NCBI RefSeq assembly: GCF_004217285.1
Contig: NZ_SHKS01000001.1
Location: forward strand, 689,195 to 753,194
Direction of reading: 5' to 3'
Length of the DNA: 64,000 nucleotides
DNA from: Streptomyces sp. BK239
GTDB lineage: Bacteria; Actinomycetota; Actinomycetes; Streptomycetales; Streptomycetaceae
Part shown: positions 8,983 to 18,344 of the stretch, in pieces
Layout of the letters: the number at the start of each line of letters is the position of its first letter
Position numbering within the stretch: position 1 is the stretch's first letter
Made by a program: the position numbers and the translations under genes
Notes under the pieces: generated by a model
Database searches by the model: none
What the model saw: the letters and a program-made list of their open reading frames with translations, nothing else
What the model was told of the DNA's origin: nothing

Positions 8983-9791
8983 TGCCGGTGCTGGTGGCGA
9001 GCGACCTCGACCGTACGCTCATCTACTCCGCGGCGGCCCTCGCGCTGACCATGCCGGACGCGCGGGCGCCCCGGCTGCTCTGCGTGGAGGTGCACGAGAG
9101 CAGGCCGCTGTCGTTCATGACGGAGACGTCGGCACGGCTGCTCACCGAACTCGGGGACGCGGCGCTGTTCATGCCGACGACCACCCGGACACGCAAGCAG
9201 TACCTGCGCATCAACCTGCCGGGCCCGCCGCCCAAGTACGCGATCTGCGCCAACGGCGGCCACCTCCTGGTCGACGGGGTGTCCGACCCGGACTGGCACG
9301 CGTCGGTGACCGCGCGGCTCGCCGACGAGTGCGCGCCGCTCGCGGAGGTGCAGGCGCATCTTGCGGCCTTCTCCGACCCGCTCTGGCTGCGCAAGCAGCG
9401 CGTCGCGGAGGACCTGTTCGCCTACCTCGTGGTGGAGCGCGAGCTGCTGCCCGAGGAGTGGGTGAAGGAGCTCGCGGTCTGGGCGGAGAACCGCGGCTGG
9501 ACGGTGTCCCTGCAGGGCCGCAAGATCTACGCCGTGCCCAAGCCGCTCACCAAGAGCGCGGCCGTGCGCGAGGTGGTCCGCCGCACGGGCGCGCAGCTCA
9601 CGCTGGCCGCCGGCGACTCGCTCCTGGACGCCGACCTGCTCCTGGCGGCGGACCGGGGCTGGCGCCCCGGCCACGGCGAACTGGCCGACGAGGCCTGGAC
9701 CGCGCCGCGGATCACGGCGCTGCCCGAGCGGGGCGTCCTCGCGGGGGAGCGGATCCTGCGGGAGTTCCTGCGGGGGGCGCGCGAGGGATGA
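8982..9791 (+). CDS. HAD-superfamily phosphatase of the Ter-linked module
   Basis: The 269-residue protein has HAD motif I (SDLDRTLIY, D8 nucleophile and D10 acid/base), motif II threonines in FMPTTTRTR, the motif III lysine in YAVPKPLTKSAAV and motif IV AGDSLLDADLL (D212, D216). The large insert between motifs II and III suggests a C2-type cap. It most likely removes phosphate from the product of the upstream enzymes. Its ATG shares one base with the stop of the phosphoribosyltransferase gene. No ATP-grasp gene, a common partner, is visible nearby. Confidence 0.82.
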   Translation: MPVLVASDLDRTLIYSAAALALTMPDARAPRLLCVEVHESRPLSFMTETSARLLTELGDAALFMPTTTRTRKQYLRINLPGPPPKYAICANGGHLLVDGVSDPDWHASVTARLADECAPLAEVQAHLAAFSDPLWLRKQRVAEDLFAYLVVERELLPEEWVKELAVWAENRGWTVSLQGRKIYAVPKPLTKSAAVREVVRRTGAQLTLAAGDSLLDADLLLAADRGWRPGHGELADEAWTAPRITALPERGVLAGERILREFLRGAREG

Positions 9792-9841
9792 CCCCCGGCG
9801 CGGCCCGTCTCTGACGTCAGCCGCCGCGCCCGTCGCCGGAG

Positions 9842-10063
9842 TCAGCCGCAGCAGCCTCCGCCGCAGCAGCCGCCGCCACCGCCCCCACCGCCCGCCTTGG
9901 GCGCGGGGGCGGTCGTCGTGCCGCCCACGGCCACGGTGGAGAGCAGCTTGACCGTGTCGTCGTGGCCGGCGGGGCAGTCGGCGGGGGCGGAGGACTCCGC
10001 CATCGGGCGGCTCAGTTCGAACGTGTCGCCGCACGTCCGGCAGCGGTACTCGTAGCGAGGCAT
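9842..10063 (-). CDS. FmdB-family zinc ribbon protein with Gly/Cys-rich tail
   Basis: The 73-residue protein starts MPRYEYRCRTCGDTFEL and has a C-x2-C pair at residues 8-11 and a second cysteine in ADCPAGH, the usual FmdB/CxxC zinc-ribbon layout. The end is a Gly8 run followed by Cys-Cys and Gly units, a tail common in Streptomyces members. Function is unknown; a metal-binding regulatory or chaperone role is possible. It is convergent with the HAD gene. Confidence 0.8.
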   Translation of the reverse strand: MPRYEYRCRTCGDTFELSRPMAESSAPADCPAGHDDTVKLLSTVAVGGTTTAPAPKAGGGGGGGGCCGGGCCG

Positions 10064-10178
10064 GCGCCCAGGTTAGCCGGGCGGCACGCCCCCGCCCCGG
10101 CAAGCCGACGGCTCGACCCCGGCTGGCGGGAACCCGATCTTCATGGTATTTACAGTTGTCCAATCTTGAAACAGTGCG

Positions 10179-10216
10179 GGCGGCCTGCCCTCCGGGGGAG
10201 GTCCCGGCAGGCCGCC
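10179..10216. terminator. Hairpin downstream of, or within a remnant near, the FmdB gene
   Basis: GGCGGCCTGCC at 10179-10189 pairs with GGCAGGCCGCC at 10206-10216 around a 16-base loop. It lies upstream of the FmdB-type gene and 23 bases before the small open frame at 10239, so it may be the terminator of a lost plus-strand gene. Confidence 0.5.
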
Positions 10217-10238
10217 GGTTCCGTGGCACGGGAAAGGT

Positions 10239-10604
10239 GTGCGGGTCTGGATGAGGCGTCGGCGGTGGGGGACGGGCGCGGTCGTCGCGGCTCTGAAGGA
10301 GGTACGCCTGACCGCCCCGACGGCGGCGACCTTCGGGCCGGCCGTCGCCAGCGCCCCGTCCACCGCGCCCCTCAGCGCCACCGCCTGGGTGGTCGCGCGG
10401 TCCGCCCTCTCGGGCCGGGCGGACGCCTACGTGGACGGCGAGAAGGCGACGACCGTGGACTTCGGGCGGTCCAAGGTCGGCTACCGGAACGCCATCTGGA
10501 CCCGGACCTGGGCCGAGAGCGCCCCGCACACGGTCAGGATCGTGGTGGAAGGCACACCGAGGCGTCCCACCGTCCTCACCGACGGACTCGTATATCTGAA
10601 GTAG
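10239..10604 (+). pseudogene. Probable remnant of a secreted protein's C-terminal beta-sandwich domain
   Basis: The reading frame encodes 121 residues. Its last 65 or so (ADAYVDGEKATTVDF, RNAIWTRTW, HTVRIVVEGT, LTDGLVYLK) resemble the C-terminal Ig/jelly-roll-like module found at the end of many secreted Streptomyces enzymes. The first 55 residues are Arg/Ala-rich and look non-coding, and there is no signal peptide, catalytic region or good ribosome site (GGAAAGG abuts the GTG). I read it as the tail of a decayed secreted protein, but a real small protein cannot be excluded. Confidence 0.45.
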
Positions 10605-10952
10605 GGGGGATTTTCCGGGCATTTCCGGATGGTCAGGGCATTCGACCGGGATGTCGCGCGCCGGCGTCCCCGCCGAATGCCCCGACCCACCCCGACTTCG
10701 GGCGAAGGGACGGGAAAGTCTAGGATTGACCTGGGGTGTTCTGATGTATGCCCCACATCGTCGACTGTGTTTGCTTCTGTCGATTTCTTATGTGGAGAAC
10801 TTGCGAAGGGCGCTGGTAATTTGAGAGCGCCGCGATGAACCGCGAGGTCGTGGGACTCAGGGTCTGCAGCCGTCGACACGGCAACCATGTCAGGTCCTCG
10901 TACGTCTGTACGTCTGCCTGCGCGAGCAGCACCGAGTGCGGAGGGAGACAGC
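10605..10952 (+). other. 348-base upstream region of the PBP gene
   Basis: This gap is less GC-rich than its surroundings around 10720-10830. It contains TTGACC at 10726-10731 as a possible -35 element without a convincing -10, and a small hairpin (GGCGCT at 10809-10814, AGCGCC at 10826-10831). A leader of up to about 200 bases is possible. I recognise no riboswitch or conserved small open frame. Confidence 0.35.
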
Positions 10953-13166
10953 GTGACCCAGAGGGGGCAGGGGGAGGAGCCCCAGGAGCCCGACGCGACC
11001 ATGCAGTTGAAGGTCCCGGCCTCTTTCACAGCCGACGAGACCATGCAACTGCGCGTCCCGGACGGCGGGATACCGGTCACCCGGGACACCCCGGCGGCGT
11101 CCGAGGACCCCGGGAACCGGCGCAAGAGCCGCAAGGCGCCGCGCCCCTCCTTCTTCGTCCGGCTCCACGCCCGAATATCCGCCCTGCTCGGCCCCTACCT
11201 GGCCCCGCTGGCCGCCCGCCTGAAGCCCTACGCCCGCCGGATGCGCCCGCAGTACCCGCGCCCGGGCCGCGAGGGCTGGCAGCGGTGGGTGCCCTCCTGG
11301 CGGCAGTGGCTCGGCGGCTTCCTGGGCGCCCTGGGCCTGAGCACCGTCTTCCTGGTCACCGCCTACGCCGTCACGGACATACCGGAGAACCTCAACACCT
11401 ACGCCACCCAGCAGGACAACGTGTACTTCTGGGCCGACGGCACGCCCATGGCCCGCACCGGCTGGGTGCAGCGGCAGGCGATGCCGCTGAAGGACATCCC
11501 CGAGGACGTCCGCTGGGCGGTGCTCGCCGCCGAGAACGCCAGCTTCTACAGCGACCCCGGCATCTCCTTCAAGGGCATCAGCCGCGCCCTGTTCCGCACC
11601 ATCGGCCAGGGCGACACCCAGGGCGGCTCGACGATCACGCAGCAGTACGTCAAGAACGTCTACCTGAACCAGAACCAGACCGTCAGCCGCAAGTTCACCG
11701 AGGCGATGATCGCGCTCAAGCTGGACAACCAGATGAGCAAGGACGACATCCTCGAGGGCTACCTCAACACCAGCTGGTTCGGCCGCGGCACCTACGGCAT
11801 CCAGCGCGCCGCCCAGGCCTACTACGGCAAGGACGTCAGCGAGCTCAACGCCAGCGAGGCCGCCTTCCTCGCCTCCCTGCTCAAGGGAGCCGGCCTGTAC
11901 GACCCGACGCTGAGCGGCTCCAACCGCGCCCGGGCCATGGAACGCTGGACCTGGACCCTCGACCGGATGGTCGAGATCGGCAAGCTGTCCAAGGCCGAGC
12001 GGGCCAAGTACAAGAAGTTCCCCGACCCGCTCAAGAGCAACCCGCTGTACGACACCGGTGAGCAGAGCGACTACCTCGTCGAACTCGCCGCCCAGTACGC
12101 CAAGAAGGCCGGGAAGATCTCCGACAAGGACTTCGACCTCGGCGGCTACCAGATCTACACGACCTTCGACAAGAAGCGTGAGGCGCAGCTCACCGACGCC
12201 GTCACCAAGGCCCGCGCCAAGGCCGCCAAGGAAGAACCCAAGGCCGCGAAGAACGCGCACTACGGCGCCGCCTCCGTGGACACCGGCGGACGGATCCTCG
12301 CCGTCTACGGCGGCCCCGACCACCGTACGCAGGGCTACAACGAGTCCAACGCCACCACCGTCCCGGCCGGTTCGGCCTTCCTGCCGTTCGTGTACGCGGC
12401 CGGACTGGAGCACGGCGTCCACAAGGAGCGCGGCGGCGAGGCGACGGAGGTCACCGGCGACACCGTCTACGACGGCGACGACGACATACCGGTGACCACC
12501 CCGGAGGGGCCCTACTGGGACCGCAGCGGCCGCAAGGTGGCCGCCAGCAACGACGGCGACCGCTCCTACGGGAAGATCTCCCTGCGCCGGGCGCTGGAGC
12601 TGTCGGTGAACACCCCGTTCATGCAGCTCGGCATGGACACCGGCCTCGAGAACGTGCGCTCCACCGCCGAGGCCTCCGGACTGCTCGCCTCCAGCATCGG
12701 CGCCCAGGTCCCCGCCCTGTCCACGGGCAGCTCCACGCCCAGCGCCATCCGCATGGCCAGCGGCTACTCCACCTTCGCCGCCCAGGGCAAGCACACCGAG
12801 CCCTACTCGGTGTGGAAGATCACCCACAACGGCACCAAGGTCGCCCTGGACATCCCCGCTCCGCGCCGCGCCGTCGGCGCCGACGTGGCCCGCGAGGTCA
12901 CCTCGGCCCTGGAGGGCTCCTTCCGCGCCGCCCACCCCTCCGCCGCGTCCGCCGGCGCCGAGGTGGCCGGCAAGGCCGGCACCACCCAGGACGACAACGC
13001 CGCCTGGTACGTCGGCACCGCCAAGTCGGTGTCCACGGCGATCGTCGTCTACCGCATCGACCTCACCAAGAGCCTCGAACCGCTGCCGCTGGAGGGCGTC
13101 GCCGGCGACACCGCCGACGGCGTCGCCTACGACATCTGGTCCAAGGCCATGAGCCCGCTCGGCTGA
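10953..13166 (+). CDS. Class A penicillin-binding protein with degenerate transpeptidase site
   Basis: The 737-residue protein has a cytoplasmic tail, a membrane helix at about 118-140, a GT51 glycosyltransferase domain (E194 in AENASFY, GGSTITQQYVKN, ILEGYLNTSWFGRG) and a transpeptidase-like domain. The SxxK motif reads S474-AFL-, so the general-base lysine is Leu477. SxN is present (S551-V-N553) and KTG is K674-A-G-T. It probably polymerises glycan but may not cross-link. The tail repeats TMQLKVP/TMQLRVP, possible kinase/FHA motifs. GTG 10953 is chosen because GGAGGGA precedes it; the in-frame ATG at 10887 lacks one. A deacetylase-like gene follows 48 bases later. Confidence 0.88.
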   Translation: MTQRGQGEEPQEPDATMQLKVPASFTADETMQLRVPDGGIPVTRDTPAASEDPGNRRKSRKAPRPSFFVRLHARISALLGPYLAPLAARLKPYARRMRPQYPRPGREGWQRWVPSWRQWLGGFLGALGLSTVFLVTAYAVTDIPENLNTYATQQDNVYFWADGTPMARTGWVQRQAMPLKDIPEDVRWAVLAAENASFYSDPGISFKGISRALFRTIGQGDTQGGSTITQQYVKNVYLNQNQTVSRKFTEAMIALKLDNQMSKDDILEGYLNTSWFGRGTYGIQRAAQAYYGKDVSELNASEAAFLASLLKGAGLYDPTLSGSNRARAMERWTWTLDRMVEIGKLSKAERAKYKKFPDPLKSNPLYDTGEQSDYLVELAAQYAKKAGKISDKDFDLGGYQIYTTFDKKREAQLTDAVTKARAKAAKEEPKAAKNAHYGAASVDTGGRILAVYGGPDHRTQGYNESNATTVPAGSAFLPFVYAAGLEHGVHKERGGEATEVTGDTVYDGDDDIPVTTPEGPYWDRSGRKVAASNDGDRSYGKISLRRALELSVNTPFMQLGMDTGLENVRSTAEASGLLASSIGAQVPALSTGSSTPSAIRMASGYSTFAAQGKHTEPYSVWKITHNGTKVALDIPAPRRAVGADVAREVTSALEGSFRAAHPSAASAGAEVAGKAGTTQDDNAAWYVGTAKSVSTAIVVYRIDLTKSLEPLPLEGVAGDTADGVAYDIWSKAMSPLG

Positions 13167-13214
13167 CCACCGACGGACACCGCCGTCACCGACCGTCTGC
13201 AGAATGAGCCGCAC

Positions 13215-14492
13215 ATGAAGTCACCGTCGGGCCGCCGCCGCAAGGCCGCGGCACCGCGCCGCCCCGCCGCTCGTCCCGGGTTCGTCAGCCTGGCGGCGTT
13301 CCTCGCCGTCGCCTCCCTGACGGCGGGCTACCTGGTGCTCAACCGCACGGACAACACGGCGCCGACCGCGTCCTCGGGGGAACAGCAGAGGAACGCGACG
13401 ACCTCCAAGGAGCCGGAATGGGACGGCAAGACCAAGGTCCTGGGGGACGGCTCCACCTCGTACACCGGCCCGCAGAAGGGCGGCCTGAAGGCCGAGCCCC
13501 TCAAACCCGGTGAGAAACCGCCCCAGTTCGTCGTCTTCTCCTGGGACGGCGCCCTGGCCGGCGACGACGAGCTCTTCCAGCACTACCGGGAGCTCGCCAA
13601 GGAGTACGACGCCCACATGACCTTCTTCCTCACCGGCATCTACCTGCTGCCCAAGAGCAAGAAGGACCTCTACAGCCCGCCGCAGCACCCCAAGGGCTCG
13701 GCCGCGATCAGCTTCCCCACCGACGACCACATCCGCACCACGATCGAGCAGCTCGGCAAGGCGTGGGAGGAGGGGAACGAGATCGGCACCCACTTCAACG
13801 GCCACTTCTGCGGCGCGAAGGGCGGCGACGACTGGAGCGTCGCGGAATGGCGCAGCGAGATAGACCAGTTCTACGCCTTCGCCGAGAAGTGGAAGACCAA
13901 CACCGGCTACACCGACATGAAGCCGCTGCCCTTCGACTTCCGGAAGGCCGTCGTCGGCGGCCGCGCCCCCTGCCTGGAGGGCCAGGCCAACCTGCTGAAG
14001 GCCGCCAAGAGTTACGGCTGGCGCTACGACGCGAGCTCCAAGGGCGACTTCCAGATCTGGCCGGCGAAGAAGAACGGCGTCTGGGACTTCCCGCTGCAGA
14101 TGCTCCCCTACGAGGGCGGCAAGTACCAGGGCCTGTCCATGGACTTCAACTTCCTCTACAACCAGTCCGACGGCCAGACCCAGGGCGACCCGGCGAAGTA
14201 CCCCGAGTGGGAGAAGGAGACCGCCGACACCTACATGGCGGGCTTCAACCGCGTCTACTACGGCAGCCGCGCCCCGCTGTTCATCGGCAACCACTTCGAG
14301 GAGTGGAACGGCGGCATCTACATGAAGGCCGTCGACGACACCGTCAAGAAGGTGTGCACCAAGAAGGACGTCAAGTGCGTGTCCTTCAAGGAGCTGGCCG
14401 ACTGGATGGACGTGCAGAAGCCGGCGACGCTGGAGCGGCTGCGTACCCTCGACCCGGCGCAGAGCCCCAACTGGTCCACGGTCGTCCAGTAA
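13215..14492 (+). CDS. Membrane-anchored NodB-like polysaccharide deacetylase
   Basis: The 425-residue protein has a basic N-terminus and one helix (FVSLAAFLAVASLTAGYLVL, residues 25-44), so it is likely anchored with its domain outside. The region from about 105 resembles CE4/NodB: QFVVFSWDGAL replaces the TFDDG motif, followed by AHMTFFLTGIYLL, the metal-binding HxxxH in IGTHFNGHF, and FIGNHFEEWNGG near the end. It could remove acetyl groups from peptidoglycan or other cell-wall glycans. The atypical first motif means activity is uncertain. It directly follows the PBP gene, consistent with a shared envelope role. Confidence 0.75.
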   Translation: MKSPSGRRRKAAAPRRPAARPGFVSLAAFLAVASLTAGYLVLNRTDNTAPTASSGEQQRNATTSKEPEWDGKTKVLGDGSTSYTGPQKGGLKAEPLKPGEKPPQFVVFSWDGALAGDDELFQHYRELAKEYDAHMTFFLTGIYLLPKSKKDLYSPPQHPKGSAAISFPTDDHIRTTIEQLGKAWEEGNEIGTHFNGHFCGAKGGDDWSVAEWRSEIDQFYAFAEKWKTNTGYTDMKPLPFDFRKAVVGGRAPCLEGQANLLKAAKSYGWRYDASSKGDFQIWPAKKNGVWDFPLQMLPYEGGKYQGLSMDFNFLYNQSDGQTQGDPAKYPEWEKETADTYMAGFNRVYYGSRAPLFIGNHFEEWNGGIYMKAVDDTVKKVCTKKDVKCVSFKELADWMDVQKPATLERLRTLDPAQSPNWSTVVQ

Positions 14493-14662
14493 GCCGCCCG
14501 GTGACGCCACGGCCGCGCACTGACACGTGTCGCGGCCGCCCCCATGACAGTCGTATAACTCCCTGGCTCAAGTGCCCTTACCCCTCTTCACAACAGCCAC
14601 ACATGGCGTGCGAAGATTCCGGTCCCGGCATCCCTCCCGCCGGGGCAGAGGGGAAACAACCA

Positions 14663-15838
14663 GTGAAGTCAAGGAAATTGAGCCGTACGCGGCGTCGAGC
14701 CGCGATACTCGGCGCTGCCGCCACCTCGGTCGTCGCCGGCGTGGCGCTGCTGCCCAACTGGAGCGCCGGCGCAGCGGTCGTCGACGACCCGACGGTGGAC
14801 GCGAAGACGAAGGCCACCTTCCAGCGGCTGGCGGACGCGGTCTTCACCGACCGGACCGAGGCCCTGGTCGACGGCAAGCGGGGTGACCGCAAGAAGCCGC
14901 TGACCGACGGTTTCTCCGGGAAGGTGAAGCTGTCCTCCGGTCTGGCCCGCACCGAGGACTCCGCGCTGTCCTCGCTCGACCAGCGCAAGGCCACGCTCGC
15001 CAAGCTCGGTGAGAAGTACAGCAGCGGCAGCACCTCGGTCACCCTGAACGCCACCAGCGTCAAGGGCCGCACCGCCAAGGTCGCGGTCACCGAGACCACC
15101 ACGCTGACCTACGCGAAGGTCCGCGGCGGCGAGCCGCAGGCCACCGGCTTCCAGGCCCGTCACGAGCTGACGTTCACCGCCGACAAGCACGGCAACTGGC
15201 AGCTCACCGGCATCCGTGACACCGACGACGGCGTCGCGGTGAACCAGACGGACCGGCCCGCCGTCGCCCCCCGCGTCGGCACCACCGGCAGCACCACGCC
15301 GGCGGCGCCCAAGGCGTCCACCACGTACCCGGGCCCGGCCAACCCGAAGAACTTCAGCGCCAGCGGCCTGAACTACAACGCGATGGCCGCGTACGCCAAG
15401 CAGTACTGGTCGAACTACAACCCGGCCTACCCCAACTTCAACGGCCACGGCGCGGGCGGCGACTGCACCAACTTCGTCAGCCAGTCGCTGAAGGCGGGCG
15501 GCTGGAAGCACGTCCCCGGCTACGTGTACGACTACACCAAGTGGTTCGGCAACAACGAGATCCAGTCGGACTCGTTCGTCGGCGTCAACGAGTGGTCCTG
15601 GTTCGCTCAGAACTCCAAGCGGACCACCAGCCTCGCCAACGTCTACCAGCTGGACGTCGGCGACGTGCTCCAGATGGACTTCGACCGTGACGGCTCGAAG
15701 GACCACACCATGATCGTCACCTCGAAGAGCCGTGGTGTGCCGTACCTGACGTACCACTCCACCAACACCTACAGCCGGTCGCTGCAGAGCATCCTCGCGT
15801 CGTACCCGACCGCGAACTACTACGCGTACCGCACCTGA
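14663..15838 (+). CDS. Secreted amidase-domain (Amidase_6-like) protein
   Basis: This 391-residue protein starts at GTG 14663 behind AGAGGGGAAA. Its signal peptide carries RTRRRAAIL and a hydrophobic run ending ASAG-like, so Sec or Tat export is possible. A putative regulatory region (residues 45-200) is followed by a C-terminal domain of about 145 residues with GGDCTNFVSQSL, DVGDVLQMDF, DHTMIVTSKS and YLTYHSTNT. Its Cys and His would make a papain-like Cys-His hydrolase dyad. Relatives are annotated as amidase domain proteins, perhaps acting on peptides or wall material; the substrate is unknown. Confidence 0.8.
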   Translation: MKSRKLSRTRRRAAILGAAATSVVAGVALLPNWSAGAAVVDDPTVDAKTKATFQRLADAVFTDRTEALVDGKRGDRKKPLTDGFSGKVKLSSGLARTEDSALSSLDQRKATLAKLGEKYSSGSTSVTLNATSVKGRTAKVAVTETTTLTYAKVRGGEPQATGFQARHELTFTADKHGNWQLTGIRDTDDGVAVNQTDRPAVAPRVGTTGSTTPAAPKASTTYPGPANPKNFSASGLNYNAMAAYAKQYWSNYNPAYPNFNGHGAGGDCTNFVSQSLKAGGWKHVPGYVYDYTKWFGNNEIQSDSFVGVNEWSWFAQNSKRTTSLANVYQLDVGDVLQMDFDRDGSKDHTMIVTSKSRGVPYLTYHSTNTYSRSLQSILASYPTANYYAYRT

Positions 15839-15871
15839 TCGGGGCCCGCGCCTGACCGGCCGTCGTGCCCG

Positions 15872-16423
15872 TCAGGCCGGGAACTCCTCCCGGCGTTCCT
15901 GGTTGCGGTCCCGCTCCTCCGCGAGGTCGGGATGGCGCGCCCGGTAGTAGGGGTTGTCGTGCGGCAGGGCCGATCCGACCCTGCCGTACATCCCGAAGAC
16001 CAGCAGCAGGATCCCGATCACGAAACTGAGCAGGCAGTTCTGGATCTGGAACGCCAGGAAGTTGTAGTCCGTCTCCAGCAGCCCCATGTTCAGGAAGCCG
16101 CTGAGGACGAACAGCACGCCCAGGGTCATGTTCAGCGTGGACGCGAAGTTCCCGCCGATCACCATTCCCACCATCAGCAGCAGCCCGACGGCGACCGACA
16201 GCCAGCTGAGCGCGCCGTTGGTGTTCAGCGACCAGACGGTGTCCCCACCGGTGTCGAAGAAGCCGATCCGGTGCAGGATGCCGAAGATCCCGAACGTGAG
16301 CAGCCCGGCGCCCATGAGCCCGGCGCCGATCCGGTAGACCTTGTTCAGCCGGTGGTCGACGGGCAGATGATCGTCCAGCCGGATACGCCGCCGATGCTCC
16401 GAACGCACCGTGTGTGTGGCCAT
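15872..16423 (-). CDS. DUF4383 family membrane protein
   Basis: The 183-residue protein has four hydrophobic helices. It contains the DUF4383-type pattern VYRIGAGLMGAGLLTFGIFGIL, TLNMTLGVLFVLSGFLNMGL and a second loop with NPYYRARHPD. GGGAGG lies six bases before ATG 16423; the frame is open to 16993 but the extra part is Arg-rich and unconserved. Function is unknown. It is convergent with the secreted amidase-domain gene and follows the coiled-coil gene on the same strand. Confidence 0.75.
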   Translation of the reverse strand: MATHTVRSEHRRRIRLDDHLPVDHRLNKVYRIGAGLMGAGLLTFGIFGILHRIGFFDTGGDTVWSLNTNGALSWLSVAVGLLLMVGMVIGGNFASTLNMTLGVLFVLSGFLNMGLLETDYNFLAFQIQNCLLSFVIGILLLVFGMYGRVGSALPHDNPYYRARHPDLAEERDRNQERREEFPA

Positions 16424-16617
16424 CGCCGCCTCCCTGTCTCGCTCGCCGGGCCGACGGACCCTTGTACGCACCCGGAGCGCGTGCCTGCGTGCGCGCACCA
16501 CGTGCCTGAGTGCGCACCCGGAGCGCGTGACCGGAGCGCCCGCCGAAGTGCGCACCTCCCAATATCCGCCCGCCGCGCCGGGGCGGCAACGGCAGCCCGT
16601 GTGCCCCCGGCACCGGT

Positions 16618-18036
16618 TCAGTGGGCCGACGCCGCGCCTCGCTCGCCCCGGATGTGGGCCACCACGTCCGCGACCGTACGGCGGACCGCCTCCGTCTCGG
16701 TGAGGAAGTGCCAGTAGTCGGGGTGGTGGCCGTCCAGCACGGTGATGGCCCGTTCCAGACGGGCCACCGACTCGTCCAGCGGCCGGGCGTGCCGCGGGTC
16801 GGGCGTGTTGCGGCCGGCCATGGCGAGCCGCTGGGCGTCGCGGATCGCGAACCGGGTCCGCTCTATCTCCTGACGCGGGTCCTTCTGCACGGCGTTGAGC
16901 CGGGCCAGACGGTCCCCGGCGGCCGAGACGGCCTCGTCGGTGGCGTTCAGCAGCGCCCGCGCCGTCGACAGCAGCGCGGTGGCGTCCGGCCACCGCTGCG
17001 CCTCCCGCGCGGCCCGTGCCTCCGCGAGCCTCGCCTCTGCCTGCCGTACGTGCTCCACGGCCTGCTCCGGGACGTGCTGGAGATCCTGCCAGCAGGGCGC
17101 GGTGAACCGCCGGCGCAGTTCGCTCAGCACCGGCTCCACCTGCCCGGCGCGGGTCGTCAGCGCCTGCGCGCGGGTCCGCAGCGACACCAGACGGTGGTCG
17201 ATCTCGGCGGCCTGCTCCGGCAGCCGCTCGGCCTGCGCCCGGACCGCCTCCGCCTCCCGGGAGACCCGCTCGGCCCGCTCCAGGGTCTGCGGCACACCGT
17301 GCTGTCCGGCGCCCTGGTTGAGCCGGGTCAGCTCGGGCCCCAGCGCCGCCAGCCGGGCCGCCAGGTCGTCGGCGCGCAGCCCCGAGCCCCGGGCTGCGTC
17401 CAGCGCGTTCGACGCGGCCAGCAGCGCCTGCCGGGCCCGCTCCACGGCGGGCGCGACCCGGGCCAGCTGCGTCTCGGCCTTGCCCAGCAGCGGTCCCAGC
17501 CCGTCCGCGAACCGGTCCAGCTCTCCCTTGACCCGCTCCAACTCCTCCTTGGCGCGGGCAAGTTCACTCCGCGCGCGGGCGGCGGCCGAGGCTTCGAGGT
17601 CGTCGCGGTCCAGATCCTGGGCGTCGACGGCCTGGATGTACTGGTGGCTGGCCTCGTCGACGCGCCGGCCGATCGCCTCGAAGTCGGCGACGGCACGCCG
17701 GGCCGCCGGGGAGTCGTCGACGGCGGTGATGGTCTCGATCGAGATCCGCAGGTCCCGCTGGGCGGTGTCGAGTTCGTAGAACGCGGCGGCCGCGGCGTCC
17801 TTCGCGGCCTGCGCCTCGGCCCGCTGCCCCTCCGCGCGCCCGCCGAACCAGCGCCGGGTGCCCCCGCCCGCGAACGCGGCGGGCAGCGCGAGCGCGGCGA
17901 CGAGCGGCAGCGCGGCGAGGACGAGCGCGTCCCGCAGCCATGCCGCGCGGCGGCCGGGGGCGGGGGTCGGTGTGCGGCTGGGCCGGCGTGCGCGCGGCTC
18001 CGACGGCGAGTGCGGCTGCGCTGGTGTCGCCGTCAC
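16618..18036 (-). CDS. Single-pass membrane protein with long coiled-coil domain
   Basis: The 472-residue protein has a Pro/Arg-rich cytoplasmic N-terminus and one helix (DALVLAALPLVAALALPAAF, about residues 36-55). It then has some 350 residues rich in Ala, Glu, Arg and Leu with heptad-like spacing, for example AKEELERVKGELDRF, predicted to be an extended coiled coil. A C-terminal segment (LDGHHPDYWHFLTETEAVRRTV) is less repetitive. No known catalytic motif is seen. An envelope scaffold or tethering role is a guess. It starts at GTG 18036. Confidence 0.7.
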   Translation of the reverse strand: MTATPAQPHSPSEPRARRPSRTPTPAPGRRAAWLRDALVLAALPLVAALALPAAFAGGGTRRWFGGRAEGQRAEAQAAKDAAAAAFYELDTAQRDLRISIETITAVDDSPAARRAVADFEAIGRRVDEASHQYIQAVDAQDLDRDDLEASAAARARSELARAKEELERVKGELDRFADGLGPLLGKAETQLARVAPAVERARQALLAASNALDAARGSGLRADDLAARLAALGPELTRLNQGAGQHGVPQTLERAERVSREAEAVRAQAERLPEQAAEIDHRLVSLRTRAQALTTRAGQVEPVLSELRRRFTAPCWQDLQHVPEQAVEHVRQAEARLAEARAAREAQRWPDATALLSTARALLNATDEAVSAAGDRLARLNAVQKDPRQEIERTRFAIRDAQRLAMAGRNTPDPRHARPLDESVARLERAITVLDGHHPDYWHFLTETEAVRRTVADVVAHIRGERGAASAH

Positions 18037-18208
18037 GATCCCTCTCCCCGTGGTGTGATCCGCCCGTGCCCGGTGTCATTCTCCCACCGCTTGAGGACGA
18101 ACACACGAGCCGATCAGTTCGCCTCCCGCGCGCAGACGTCGCTTCGGCGGGACGGGATACGGGTTTGCGGGGCAGTACCTGCGGCCATGTAGTCTGTCCA
18201 CTCGTCCT

Positions 18209-18283
<75 letters not shown>

Positions 18284-18291
18284 GGTGAGAA

Positions 18292-18327
18292 GCGAGAGGG
18301 CCCCCGGAGTTCCGGGGGCCCTCTCGC
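18292..18327 (+). terminator. Terminator after tRNA-Val
   Basis: A 17-base-pair perfect stem (GCGAGAGGGCCCCCGGA at 18292-18308 with its complement at 18311-18327) with a two-base loop starts eight bases after the tRNA. It can also serve the convergent gene ending at 18345. Confidence 0.9.
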
Positions 18328-18344
18328 GCGTCCGGGCGCGTGCG

